Below, one piece after another: positions 1-7,518 of a DNA stretch of 55,644 nt. Source of the DNA: Halosimplex carlsbadense 2-9-1. GTDB taxonomy: Archaea > Halobacteriota > Halobacteria > Halobacteriales > Haloarculaceae. Position 1 is the stretch's first letter. Every line of letters starts with the position of its first letter. The notes beneath the pieces are model-generated. The model was not told the DNA's origin and made no database searches. It saw only the letters and a program-made list of their open reading frames with translations. The stretch lies in contig NZ_AOIU01000035.1 in assembly GCF_000337455.1 (NCBI RefSeq), forward strand, positions 1 through 55,644. The letters are read 5' to 3'. The position numbers and the translations under genes were made by a program.

Positions 1-46
1 CGGCCGCGAGCGCGACGAGCGCGGCGATCAGTCTGGTTCGTTCCAT
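1..46 (-). CDS. 5' end of a gene running off the window (signal-peptide-like start)
   Basis: Reading leftward from an ATG whose complement lies at 44-46, the frame stays open to the window edge. It gives 15 residues: a short charged start (MERTR) followed by a hydrophobic Leu/Ala/Val stretch, as in a secretion signal or first membrane segment. Nothing about the mature protein is visible, so no function is proposed. The next gene on the same strand ends at 134, leaving about 90 bp in which its promoter would have to lie. Confidence 0.5.
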   Translation of the reverse strand, partial: MERTRLIAALVALAA

Positions 47-133
47 ACCCGAACCGCCGCCCCAGACAGGCAAGGGTCTTGTCGTGGCTCAAACGGGTCT
101 TTGACAGCCACGCGGTTCGACGGAGTCGGGACC

Positions 134-595
134 TCACTCCGGCGCCATTCCCTTCTCGGCGAGTTCCGCGCGGGCCGACTCGCTCTTGTCCAGGTCGAGG
201 CCCATCCCGTCGAGGACGGCCCCGGCCTTTGTGAACTGCACGCCGTCGTACTGGACGACCTGGATCCGGTTGCCCCACGGGTCCCGGAAGTCCAGGCCGG
301 CGGTGGCGATCCGTTCGACGCCCTCGGCTTCGAGGCGCCGTTCGACGACGTCGGCGTCGTCGACGACGAGCCCGAAGTGCCGGTGGTCGTCGGTCGTCCG
401 ACCGGCGTCGTCGGCGTCCTCGGTCAGCGCGAGGAACTGGTCCCCCATGTCGAGGAACACCGCCGAGTCGGTCCGGCCGCGCACCTCGAAGTCGAATATC
501 GAGCCGTAGAACTCGCGGGCTTCCTCGGTGTCGCCCACCGACAGCGCGACGTGGTTGATACCGACCATCCGGGCGCGTTCGCCGTCGTCACTCAT
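134..595 (-). CDS. VOC (glyoxalase/bleomycin-resistance fold) family protein
   Basis: A 153-residue single VOC domain of the kind found in glyoxalase I-like and dioxygenase-like metalloproteins. The first metal-ligand region is INHVALSV with His15, and the second is HRHFGLVV with His73. The closing strand has DPWGNRIQVVQ, where many active relatives carry a Glu ligand but this protein has Gln112, so metal binding may be incomplete and substrate cannot be guessed. The ATG at 595 is preferred because the upstream 56 residues of open frame fall on the tail of the decayed oxidase gene and look non-native. A short tail (about residues 119-153) after the fold is charged. Cytoplasmic; no operon partner is obvious. 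Confidence 0.8.
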   Translation of the reverse strand: MSDDGERARMVGINHVALSVGDTEEAREFYGSIFDFEVRGRTDSAVFLDMGDQFLALTEDADDAGRTTDDHRHFGLVVDDADVVERRLEAEGVERIATAGLDFRDPWGNRIQVVQYDGVQFTKAGAVLDGMGLDLDKSESARAELAEKGMAPE

Positions 596-650
596 GACTG
601 GCCGTTCGAGCCCCAGCCCAATCAACGCGAGGGGGAACCCGGAGGACCGA

Positions 651-1047
651 TCAGTCGTCGGTCGCGAGCGCCGTCTCGCGCTGGCGTTCGAACCAGGCCC
701 ACTCGCGGCGTGCTGGTCGGTCTCCTTCAGGTCCCACGGGTCGCCGTCGGCCCTTCGAGCCACGACTGGACCAGGTTCCAGACGAAGACGATCTGGCGGA
801 ACGCGAGGACGGCGAAGGCGCCGTACATGAGCCCGATGTCCCTGTGGTCGACCGTCGTCAGCCAGCGAACGATGCCGCTCGGTTCGTGCGCGCGTTCCTC
901 GCCGGCCACGTAGCCGCCGCCGGCGCCACCGCGGCCGACGACCGGCGTGTACGACCGCCAGTCCTCCAGTCGCACGACCCAGACGAACACGCCCAGCAGA
1001 AACGCCGCCGTCAGCCCCGACAGCGTCAGTGTCGCGATATCGGCCAT
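651..1047 (-). pseudogene. coxA: Internally deleted, frameshifted cytochrome c oxidase subunit I remnant
   Basis: From the ATG at 1047 the frame encodes one membrane segment and then VRWLTTVDHRDIGLMYGAF, which is the conserved N-terminal entry of heme-copper oxidase subunit I. Immediately afterwards, around 795-800, it jumps to IVFVWNLVQSWLEGP, the last helix and tail of the same family. The roughly 450-500 residues between, with all heme and copper ligands, are missing. Downstream the tail continues only by shifting frame twice: DGDPWDLKETDQH (about 703-744) and then REWAWFERQRETALATDD ending at the stop at 651. This is a gene fossil rather than a working oxidase. A collapsed assembly over the gene would look similar and cannot be excluded from sequence alone. 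A palindrome at 1088-1101 still sits ahead of its start. Confidence 0.75.
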
Positions 1048-1087
1048 GTGGCGGGGGTGTTCACAGTCCCGGCCCCTGGATTTTCCC

Positions 1088-1101
1088 GGGAACGTGTTCG
1101 G
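1088..1101. promoter_or_regulatory. Palindrome copy A upstream of the oxidase remnant
   Basis: The sequence GGGAACGTGTTCGG matches the consensus CCGAAC-RY-GTTCGG seen at 2436 and 3719 at 12 of 14 positions; only the first two bases differ. It ends 40 bp before the ATG of the oxidase fossil at 1047 (minus strand), nearly the same spacing as the other two copies. This is the place where a transcription factor would sit just upstream of an archaeal core promoter. Confidence 0.55.
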
Positions 1102-1152
1102 ACCGTTTTCCCGTCACGCGACGCGGGGTGCCAGCGCGGTGTCGAGCGGGCG

Positions 1153-2340
1153 CTACGCCCGGGCACGCTGGACGAACACACCGAGGACGAGGTAGGCGTA
1201 GGCGACCGCGCCGGCGAGCGCGAGCGCCCGGCCCGCGGTCGGGGCGAGCGCGACCGGAACCGCGACACCGAGGAGTTCGAGGCCCAGCCCGCCCGCGATC
1301 AGGCCCATCGAAGCGAGCGCGAGGTCGTCGCCGGCGCCAGGGAACCGCCCGACCGTCGGCGGATAGAACTGGAACGTGACGCCGAGTATCGACAGCCCGA
1401 GGAAGCCGAGCAGATTCAGCCGGTAGTGGGCGGCGACCAGCGCCGGATCGACCGCGCCGAAGGCGAACGAGAGCCCGAGCGCGACCGCGAGGAGGCCGAA
1501 CCCGACCCCCAGTAGCGGCCCGTGGAACCCCACGCGGTCGCGGTCGCTGGCGCGATAGAGACCGACGTAGGTCACGGCGAATCCGACGACTGCGACGGCT
1601 TCGAGGACGGCGCCCGCCCGGAAGACCGGACCGGCGGACAGCCCCGCGGCCAGGAGGACGGGACCGAGCGCTCCCGGTGGCAGGACGGCCCACGGCGCCC
1701 ACGCCGGGAGGTCGGTGACGAGGAACCGCGGGAGGAGTCTGAAGCCGACGGCGAACAGCAAGAGCGCGGCACCGCCCGCCGCGAGCAGGTGCGTCGCGCG
1801 CGGCGGGTAGCCGTCGAGCAAGGTGGGGAGCGCCGTCACGCGGACGGCCAGCGTCTCCCACGAGCCGACGGCGAGGTAGGCGAAGACGACGGGGACGAAC
1901 AGGTTCGCGGCGCGGTCGACCGGCCGCCGGTCGGCGTTGTGGTCGCCCGTTCCGGTTTCGGCGCCGGCGAGGTTGTCCCTGAGCGTCCGGGCGAGCGTCG
2001 CGAGGAAGACCGCGGCGCCGGCCGCCCACGCCGTCGCGCCGGCGGCTTCGACCACGGCCGGTACTTGGGCCAGCGGTGCCAGGGCGAGTCCGGTCGTCCC
2101 GAGGACGGCCAGCGGCAGGTGGACCGCGGGCGCCCCCTCCCAGGCCAGCGCCCGGTCGAAGTACGACGGGACCAGCGAGTACGCCTTCCCGAAAACGACG
2201 CTCAGGACGAAGCCATAGAGGCCGAGCGCGACGGTCGTCCGTCGCGGGAGCCCCGCGACGGCGGCCGCTTGCCAGACGACGAGCCAGCAGACGCCGCTGG
2301 CCACGAGCGCCCGCGACCACCGCGAGAGCGTCGCCGACAT
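1153..2340 (-). CDS. Polytopic membrane protein, NnrS/heme-copper-oxidase-like
   Basis: A 395-residue integral membrane protein with about 11-12 hydrophobic helices and very short loops. The C-terminal half contains a helix with HYRLNLLGFLGLSILGVTFQFYPP, which resembles helices in NnrS-type and oxidase-like proteins involved in nitrogen-oxide metabolism; scattered membrane His residues (PAVHLPLAV, RATHLL) could bind heme or copper. The start at 2340 is chosen because the open frame upstream is charged and Arg-rich and overlaps the promoter region of the divergent gene. It sits between the oxidase fossil and two DUF2249 operons, which supports a role in respiratory or nitrogen-oxide metabolism. 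The family assignment is a resemblance from memory, not a proven match. Confidence 0.65.
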   Translation of the reverse strand: MSATLSRWSRALVASGVCWLVVWQAAAVAGLPRRTTVALGLYGFVLSVVFGKAYSLVPSYFDRALAWEGAPAVHLPLAVLGTTGLALAPLAQVPAVVEAAGATAWAAGAAVFLATLARTLRDNLAGAETGTGDHNADRRPVDRAANLFVPVVFAYLAVGSWETLAVRVTALPTLLDGYPPRATHLLAAGGAALLLFAVGFRLLPRFLVTDLPAWAPWAVLPPGALGPVLLAAGLSAGPVFRAGAVLEAVAVVGFAVTYVGLYRASDRDRVGFHGPLLGVGFGLLAVALGLSFAFGAVDPALVAAHYRLNLLGFLGLSILGVTFQFYPPTVGRFPGAGDDLALASMGLIAGGLGLELLGVAVPVALAPTAGRALALAGAVAYAYLVLGVFVQRARA

Positions 2341-2435
2341 ACCACCGAATCGGCCGCTCGTCCCCTCAATCTGGTGGCGAACGGAGTCGGTTCGGCGGCG
2401 AACGCGCTCGACCGTTCGCGCGGCCGACCCGTCGA

Positions 2436-2449
2436 CCGAACACGTTCGG
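2436..2449. promoter_or_regulatory. Palindrome copy B upstream of DUF2249-cupin operon
   Basis: CCGAACACGTTCGG, with perfect six-base arms around a two-base centre (it can also be read as CGAA-N4-TTCG). It ends 39 bp before the ATG at 2489 on the plus strand. No strong TATA box lies between the two, as expected for an activator-dependent promoter. It could also serve the divergent membrane-protein gene starting at 2340, though at 95 bp. Confidence 0.65.
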
Positions 2450-2488
2450 CAGAATCGGCAGGGATGGGCGCGTCGAAGGTTCGGACGC

Positions 2489-2722
2489 ATGCCAGCGACT
2501 ACGCTCGACATCCGCGACGTGCCGCCGCCGGAGCGCCACCCGATGATCCACGAGGCCTTCCAGGACCTGGCGAGCGGCGAGACGCTGCGGATCGTCAACG
2601 ACCACGAACCGAAGCCGCTGTTCTACGAGTTCCAGGCCGAGGTCGAAGCGTTCGACGCCGAGAACTACGCGGTCGAACGGCGCGACACCGACGAGTTCGT
2701 CGCCGACCTCCCGAAGGAATGA
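2489..2722 (+). CDS. DUF2249 domain protein
   Basis: A 77-residue protein that is a single DUF2249 domain: LDIRDVPPPERHPMIHEAF, then the conserved turn LRIVNDHEPKPLFYEFQAE and a C-terminal strand. This small TusA-like fold is found in haloarchaea and other prokaryotes close to genes for nitrite or nitric oxide reductases and other respiratory metalloproteins, where its biochemical role is unknown. It is first in an operon with the cupin gene, overlapping it by four bases (ATGA), and follows palindrome copy B. A second DUF2249 protein is encoded at 3409-3681 on the other strand. Confidence 0.88.
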   Translation: MPATTLDIRDVPPPERHPMIHEAFQDLASGETLRIVNDHEPKPLFYEFQAEVEAFDAENYAVERRDTDEFVADLPKE

Positions 2723-3012
2723 GCGAGGTCGTCCACCTCCCCGACCGCGAGGGCGACGGCCGCGGCGTCCTCTTCGAGGGCGCGCCGAAGACGGTCCGGC
2801 TCGCCCTCGACGCCGGCGACCGCGTCCCGCCCCACCGACACCCCGACACGGAGATCGTCTGCTACGTCGTCGACGGCGAGGTCGAGATGACCCTCGGCGA
2901 CGAGACGGTCGATCTGGCGGCCGGCGACGCCGCTCGCTTCTCCGGCGACCAGGACATCTCGCCGAAGGCCCGCGAGGACAGCGTCGCGCTACTCGTCCTC
3001 GCCGAGAGGTGA
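2719..3012 (+). CDS. Small single-domain cupin
   Basis: A 97-residue protein with one cupin barrel. The first metal motif is PPHRHPDTEIVCYVVDGEVEMTLGD, giving His-X-His and a Glu ligand, and the second motif is LAAGDAARF with no His, so metal binding through the second motif is weak. Small cupins of this type bind metal or ligands, or act as sensors; the substrate is not evident. The ATG at 2719 overlaps the stop of the DUF2249 gene, implying translational coupling and joint regulation by the palindrome at 2436. Confidence 0.8.
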   Translation: MSEVVHLPDREGDGRGVLFEGAPKTVRLALDAGDRVPPHRHPDTEIVCYVVDGEVEMTLGDETVDLAAGDAARFSGDQDISPKAREDSVALLVLAER

Positions 3013-3061
3013 GCGAGCGGTCAGCGGTTCTGTTTCTCTCACGCCGGGCACGCGAAAAGAG

Positions 3062-3412
3062 TCAATCTCCGAACAGCGAGAGCGCCGTCTCGACGGTCTC
3101 GGGGTCGTGTTCGCCGTCGTCGGCCGCCGCCCGCAGGCTCCGCTCCGGGGAAGACAGCAGGCGAGCCACGAGCCGGTCGGCCAGGCGCTCGACGGCCGCG
3201 CGCTCCGCCGCCGAGCAGTCGCCCCGGGCGTCGAGCTTCGCGAGCGCCGTCTCGACCTCGCGGTCCCGTATCTCGGCGCCGCGTTCGTGGATCGCCGCGA
3301 GCGCCTCGTCCGCGTCCTCGGCTCCCGAGTCGGAGCGGTCGGCGTCTTCGGAAGCGCCGCTGGCGCATGATTCCATGCCTTCAGCAGCGGACGCGGGCGA
3401 GGTGCCGGTCAT
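3062..3412 (-). CDS. Stand-alone glutamyl-tRNA reductase dimerization-domain-like protein
   Basis: A 116-residue protein. Residues 1-40 are low complexity and acidic. From about residue 50 the pattern EVETALAKLDARGDCSAAER, then LADRLVARLLSSPERSLRAA and TALSLF, follows the helical C-terminal dimerization domain of glutamyl-tRNA reductase (HemA), the first committed enzyme of tetrapyrrole synthesis. The catalytic and NAD-binding domains are absent. It is second in an operon after a DUF2249 gene (ATGA overlap at 3409-3412), under palindrome copy C. A role in tuning heme synthesis by pairing with the full enzyme is inference; a fossil of hemA is the alternative, but the frame is intact. Confidence 0.65.
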   Translation of the reverse strand: MTGTSPASAAEGMESCASGASEDADRSDSGAEDADEALAAIHERGAEIRDREVETALAKLDARGDCSAAERAAVERLADRLVARLLSSPERSLRAAADDGEHDPETVETALSLFGD

Positions 3413-3681
3413 GACCGCCAGATCGTGGTGACCGTGGCCTCGTCGCGCTCGACGGTCGCGTACTCGTAGCCGCGGTCGTCGAGCTTCGGGTAGAGGTGCT
3501 GTGGCGCGCGGTCGTTCAGCTGGACGAGCAGCGTCTCGTCGTCGAGTTCGACCAGCCGTTCGAGCGTGTTCGCCAGCGGCTTCGGCGGCCCCAGGTCGCG
3601 CACGTCCAGCGTCTCTCTGGGGCCCTCGGCAGGGGCACCGGTCTCGGCGACGACCGCCTCGACGTTCAGTCCCGTGGACAT
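3409..3681 (-). CDS. DUF2249 domain protein
   Basis: A 90-residue protein with a DUF2249 domain from about residue 25: ETLDVRDLGPPKPLANTLER, then LLVQLNDRAPQHLYPKLDDRGYEY and a final strand ending TTIWRS. It shares the strand-turn-helix layout of the protein at 2489 but only modest identity, so the two are paralogues. The ATG at 3681 is chosen because upstream codons overlap the palindrome at 3719-3732. It overlaps the downstream glutamyl-tRNA reductase-like gene by ATGA. Confidence 0.82.
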   Translation of the reverse strand: MSTGLNVEAVVAETGAPAEGPRETLDVRDLGPPKPLANTLERLVELDDETLLVQLNDRAPQHLYPKLDDRGYEYATVERDEATVTTIWRS

Positions 3682-3718
3682 GGGCGGACGTAGGGCGGCG
3701 ACGCTCCCAGGGGTTGCG

Positions 3719-3732
3719 CCGAACGTGTTCGG
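3719..3732. promoter_or_regulatory. Palindrome copy C upstream of DUF2249-HemA-like operon
   Basis: CCGAACGTGTTCGG, the reverse complement of copy B and so the same site. It ends 37 bp before the ATG at 3681 (minus strand). The matching spacing at three genes makes chance unlikely. Confidence 0.65.
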
Positions 3733-3766
3733 ACGGTCGACCCCGCGAGAAGCGTCGGGACCGCGA

Positions 3767-4825
3767 CTACTCGTCAATCGGGCGCAGCGTCACGACTTTG
3801 CCCTCGTACTCCTCGATGAACGAGCCGGGGCCGCCGACGCTGACCTCGCCGGCGTCGGTCTCCAGGTAGAGGCTGGTCTCCAGCGTGTAGTCGTTGGTCG
3901 ACGGCTCGACGAACGCCTGGCGGACCTGGCTGACCCGGCCGGCGATCTCCGGGCCCTCGTCGGTCTTGACGACGGCCTCCAGCTCCGCGCCCTCGCGGCG
4001 GTGGAGGACCGCCTCCAGCACTGAGTGGCGGAACCACTCGAAGGTCCGGGGGAGGTCGCCGGGCTCGCGGACGTGAACCTCCGTCGCCGCCGGCCAGTAC
4101 GCGCCGAAGTACAGCCCAACGATCGCCCCGGCGAGGTTGTCCTGCGTGACGGTGACCGCCTCCTTGTCGACGTGGGTGCCCGAGAGAATGCCCGAGTGGC
4201 CGATCATCGCCGCCTCGTCGTCGGCGGCGTACATGAACGGCAGGCTCTCCGACCACGAGCGGACGACCGCGGCCGTCTCGGCGAGCCCCAGCTCGTCGGC
4301 GTCGATGTCCGCCATCCCGCCGACGAGGAGGAAAACGAGCACGCCGCGGTCGACGGCGTCCCGCAGTTCCGGCTCGATGTCATCGTAGGAGTGGCCCGGG
4401 ACCGCCACGAGCACCTCGTGTTCGGCCTCCGAGATCCCCTTTCGCAGTCGCTTGACCGCCGTCTCGCGCGCCTTGATGATCTGGATCTCCGGGGTCTGGG
4501 GCTCGGTCTCGTTGAATCGGCTCTCCAGCGTGGGCGTGATCGACTCCAGGCGGCCCGACAGCGCGTCGATGGCCTCCTGGGGCGGCAACGCGCGGATAGT
4601 CGTCGGCGAGGCGTGGTCGTTGACCACGACGAGGTTGCGGTCCTCCAGCCGCTCGGCGATGTTGTACACCGCCCGCTGGGTCACGTCCGCCGCCTCCGCG
4701 ACCGTCCGCACCGTCGTCTCGCCCTGTTCGAGGATCGCCAGGTAGGTGTCTATCTCCGTGTCCGAGAAGCCGAACACGTTCAGCTCGTCCCTGAGCGTCC
4801 CGTCGTCTATCCGTTCGTCGGTCAT
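3767..4825 (-). CDS. TrmB-family sugar-responsive transcriptional regulator
   Basis: A 352-residue protein. Residues about 15-85 form the TrmB winged helix (FSDTEIDTYLAILEQGETTVRTVAE, then VTQRAVYNIAERLEDRNLVVV), followed by a coiled helix and a phospholipase-D-like middle section, and a C-terminal beta-rich effector domain as in full-length sugar-binding TrmB proteins. Archaeal TrmB proteins bind maltose, glucose or other sugars and repress or activate transport and glycolytic genes. It lies downstream of, and on the same strand as, the Opp-type importer, and near two alpha-glucosidases, so these are its likely targets. The start at 4825 drops a 25-residue upstream stretch that overlaps the likely promoter. 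Confidence 0.85.
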   Translation of the reverse strand: MTDERIDDGTLRDELNVFGFSDTEIDTYLAILEQGETTVRTVAEAADVTQRAVYNIAERLEDRNLVVVNDHASPTTIRALPPQEAIDALSGRLESITPTLESRFNETEPQTPEIQIIKARETAVKRLRKGISEAEHEVLVAVPGHSYDDIEPELRDAVDRGVLVFLLVGGMADIDADELGLAETAAVVRSWSESLPFMYAADDEAAMIGHSGILSGTHVDKEAVTVTQDNLAGAIVGLYFGAYWPAATEVHVREPGDLPRTFEWFRHSVLEAVLHRREGAELEAVVKTDEGPEIAGRVSQVRQAFVEPSTNDYTLETSLYLETDAGEVSVGGPGSFIEEYEGKVVTLRPIDE

Positions 4826-4912
4826 GATATCGGTTCGTTGAACGCTATCACGTTTGGTAGTTCCTCTTGCACGTTCGCTCGGCCCGTTCCCGCCCTCCAC
4901 CGCCTCTGCCGC

Positions 4913-5110
4913 TCACCACAGGTCCTCGAAGGGGTCCCAGTCGGCCCGGATGAACGCCGCCGACGCGACGAAGATCACCGCCAGCATCGCGAAGCTCACG
5001 ACCGAGATCAGGAACGTCCCGGTGCCCCGCTCGATGAACGGGATCGCCAGGATCAGAAACCCCAGCAACACGGCGCTCGCGGTCAGGAACGCGCGCCAGA
5101 CTGTGGTCAC
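4913..5110 (-). CDS. Small two-helix membrane protein
   Basis: A 65-residue protein with two hydrophobic helices (AFLTASAVLLGFLILAIPF and FLISVVSFAMLAVIFVASA) and a short acidic tail DWDPFEDLW. The GTG at 5110 is preferred over an upstream ATG at 5191 because a strong Shine-Dalgarno match GGAGG stands eight bases before it. It is the last gene on the strand after the importer ATPase gene (121 bp gap), so it may be a small accessory membrane subunit, but nothing in it names a function. Confidence 0.7.
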   Translation of the reverse strand: MTTVWRAFLTASAVLLGFLILAIPFIERGTGTFLISVVSFAMLAVIFVASAAFIRADWDPFEDLW

Positions 5111-5231
5111 ACCCTCGTCCTCCGTACACGGTGATCGACGCGGGGGAACTTCAGCGTCCCGCCCCCGCTCCGACCGGCCGGGCCGCCGCATGTCAGAGCG
5201 GCCCGGGATCGAGCGGGCGGGACCGCCATCG

Positions 5232-7517
5232 TCAGTCCCCTGCGCCCGGCGACTCCGCCGCGTCGACGCCGTCGAGCGGCTGGCTCGACCAGTAGTGGTG
5301 GTTCGGGTTCGCCCGGTGGCACGCGACCGCGCGCTCGTCGGGCGTCGACTCCGTCTCGCCCAGTTCGGGCGCCTCGCTCACGCAGGCCTCGCGGGCCTCC
5401 GGACAGCGGGTGTGGAACCGACAGCCCGTCGGCGGGTCCACCGGGTCCGGGATGTCGATCGACCGGACCGGCGGCTCGGTCATCTCCTGGTCGCTCGGGT
5501 CGAGGTTCGCCGTCGCCCAGCGCAGCACCTTCGTGTAGGGGTGCTGGGGGTCGTTCAGCACCTCGTCGGGCGGGCCGACCTCGACGAGTTCGCCGAGGTA
5601 CATGATCCCGATGCGGCCGTCGGCCTTCTCCGCGAGATAGCGGGCGTTCGACAGCGTATGCGAGATGAAGACGAAAGAAGTGTTGAACTGCTCCTGCAGT
5701 TCGAGCAGGAGGTCCATCGTCTCCACCCGCAGGGACACGTCCAGCGCCGAGACGGCCTCGTCGGCGAGGATCACGTCCGGGTTCATCAACAGCGCCCGCA
5801 CGAGCGCCACCCGCTGTTGTTCCCCGCCCGAGAGCTGGTGGGGGAAGCGGTTAGCGTAGTCCTCGGGCGGTTGCATCCCGACCCGATCGAGCAGCGCGTA
5901 GATGCGCGCCCGGCGGTCCTCGGTCGACAGGTCCGGGTCCCAGCGCTTCAGCGGCGCCTCCAGCGACGTGACGACCTTCTGGTTGGGGTTCAGCGACGCG
6001 CCGGGGTCCTGGTGGATGATCTGCAGCGCCCGGCGGATGTCGCCGAACTCGATGCCGGGGTTGCCGACGCGGTCTTTGGCGTCCCAGACGTTCTGGCCGC
6101 GGTAGGTAACGGTGCCCTCGGTGGGCCGCTGGACGCCGATGATCGCTTTGCCCAGCGTCGTCTTCCCGCAGCCGGACTCGCCGACCAGCGCCAGCACGTC
6201 GTTTTCGGGGATGTCGATGCTCACGTCGTCGACCGCCTGGACCGTCTCCGGCTCGCCGGTCAGCGAGTCGAGCAGCCCCTGTTCCTCCTCGAAGTGGATC
6301 GACACGTCGTCCAGCGAGACGACCGTCTCGTCGTCGGGCGCGGCGAGCGCGTCGCCGCCGGTCGCACCGCCGGCCGCGAAGGCGTCGTCGGCGTCGGTCG
6401 CCGTGTCGGCCTCCTCGACCGCCGCGGTGACCGACGCCACGTCGAACGGAACCGCTTCGTCGGCGCGTTCGTGGTGGAAACACGCCGAGCGCTGGTCCGT
6501 TCCGGCGTCGAACCACTCCGGTTTCTCCTCGTGGCAGCGCTCGTCGGCCAGCGGACACCGCGGCGCGTAGTGGCAGCCGTTCGGGACGTGCGCCGGATTC
6601 GGCGCCGTCCCCTCGATGGGTTTCATCGTGTCGAGCGGCGCGTCGAGGTTGGGCACCGCCTTCAGCAGCGCCCTGGTGTACGGATGGGCGGAGTCGCGGA
6701 CGATCCGCTCGCTCGGCCCCACCTCCGCCAGCTCGAACGCGTAGAGGATGGCCAGTCGGTCGGCCAGCCCCGCGACCAGCGGCAGGTCGTGCGTGATGAA
6801 CAGGATCGACAGCTCGTACTTCTCCTTGATGTCGTCGAGCAAGGAGAGGATGGACCGCTGCATCAAGAGATCCAGCGCGGCGGTCGGCTCGTCCATCAAC
6901 AGCACGTCCGGTTCGAGGATCAGCGACAGGGCGATCAGCGCCCGCTGGCTCATCCCGCCCGACAGCTCGTGGGCGTAGGCGTTCAGCACCCGCTCGGGGT
7001 CGAGATACAGGTCAGAGAGGAGCTGGCGGGCCCGCTCCATGCCCTCCTCGACGTCGTAGTCGTGGGCCTTCAGCGTCTCCTCGAAGTGCCCGCCGATGGT
7101 CATCGTGGGGTTGAACGAGGAGAGGGCGCCCTGGAAGACCATCGAGACCTCCTCCCAGCGGAACTGCTTGAGGTCGTCGCCCGAAAGATCGAGGACGTGG
7201 ACCGGGTCGGCGTTCTTCGAGGAGTAGTAGCGCACGTCGCCGGTGGTGATCCCGGGCTCCTCGACGGCGTCCATCATCGCGTTGGCGAGCATGGACTTGC
7301 CCGACCCGGACTCGCCGACGCAGCCGAGGATCTCCCCGCGGCGCAGGTCGAGGCTCACGTCGTCGAGCACCATCGCGTCGCGGGACTGCAGGTCGTAGGT
7401 GACGCTGACGTTGCGGACCTCGACGATCGGGTCGTCGGTGGCCGAAGCGGTCTGGTCGCGGCTCCGCGAGGAGCCGTCGGAGTCGGTGCCGGTCGTGCCG
7501 TCGCGCGTGCTTGCCAT
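5232..7517 (-). CDS. Opp/Dpp-type ABC importer, fused double ATPase subunit
   Basis: A 761-residue fusion of two ABC ATPases normally encoded as separate DppD and DppF (OppD/OppF) proteins. The first half has Walker A GESGSGKS at 68-75, signature LSGGMSQ at 185-191 and Walker B VLLMDEP at 205-211. The second has GESGCGKT at 446-453, LSGGEQQ at 562-568 and VILADEA at 582-588. Each half ends in the oligopeptide-family C-terminal extension with a four-Cys cluster (first copy around 315-346), as in family members that bind an iron-sulfur cluster there. An acidic linker at about 350-400 joins the halves. It follows the DppC gene by one base, and powers the importer encoded upstream. Confidence 0.93.
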   Translation of the reverse strand: MASTRDGTTGTDSDGSSRSRDQTASATDDPIVEVRNVSVTYDLQSRDAMVLDDVSLDLRRGEILGCVGESGSGKSMLANAMMDAVEEPGITTGDVRYYSSKNADPVHVLDLSGDDLKQFRWEEVSMVFQGALSSFNPTMTIGGHFEETLKAHDYDVEEGMERARQLLSDLYLDPERVLNAYAHELSGGMSQRALIALSLILEPDVLLMDEPTAALDLLMQRSILSLLDDIKEKYELSILFITHDLPLVAGLADRLAILYAFELAEVGPSERIVRDSAHPYTRALLKAVPNLDAPLDTMKPIEGTAPNPAHVPNGCHYAPRCPLADERCHEEKPEWFDAGTDQRSACFHHERADEAVPFDVASVTAAVEEADTATDADDAFAAGGATGGDALAAPDDETVVSLDDVSIHFEEEQGLLDSLTGEPETVQAVDDVSIDIPENDVLALVGESGCGKTTLGKAIIGVQRPTEGTVTYRGQNVWDAKDRVGNPGIEFGDIRRALQIIHQDPGASLNPNQKVVTSLEAPLKRWDPDLSTEDRRARIYALLDRVGMQPPEDYANRFPHQLSGGEQQRVALVRALLMNPDVILADEAVSALDVSLRVETMDLLLELQEQFNTSFVFISHTLSNARYLAEKADGRIGIMYLGELVEVGPPDEVLNDPQHPYTKVLRWATANLDPSDQEMTEPPVRSIDIPDPVDPPTGCRFHTRCPEAREACVSEAPELGETESTPDERAVACHRANPNHHYWSSQPLDGVDAAESPGAGD

Positions 7518-7518
7518 G

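Noticed and set aside
4770..4783. CCGAACACGTTCAG inside the TrmB gene, one base from the three-copy palindrome
   Set aside because: It lies within the coding sequence for Asn-Val-Phe-Gly, more than 40 bp after the start, and no start codon lies at the 37-40 bp spacing of the other copies.
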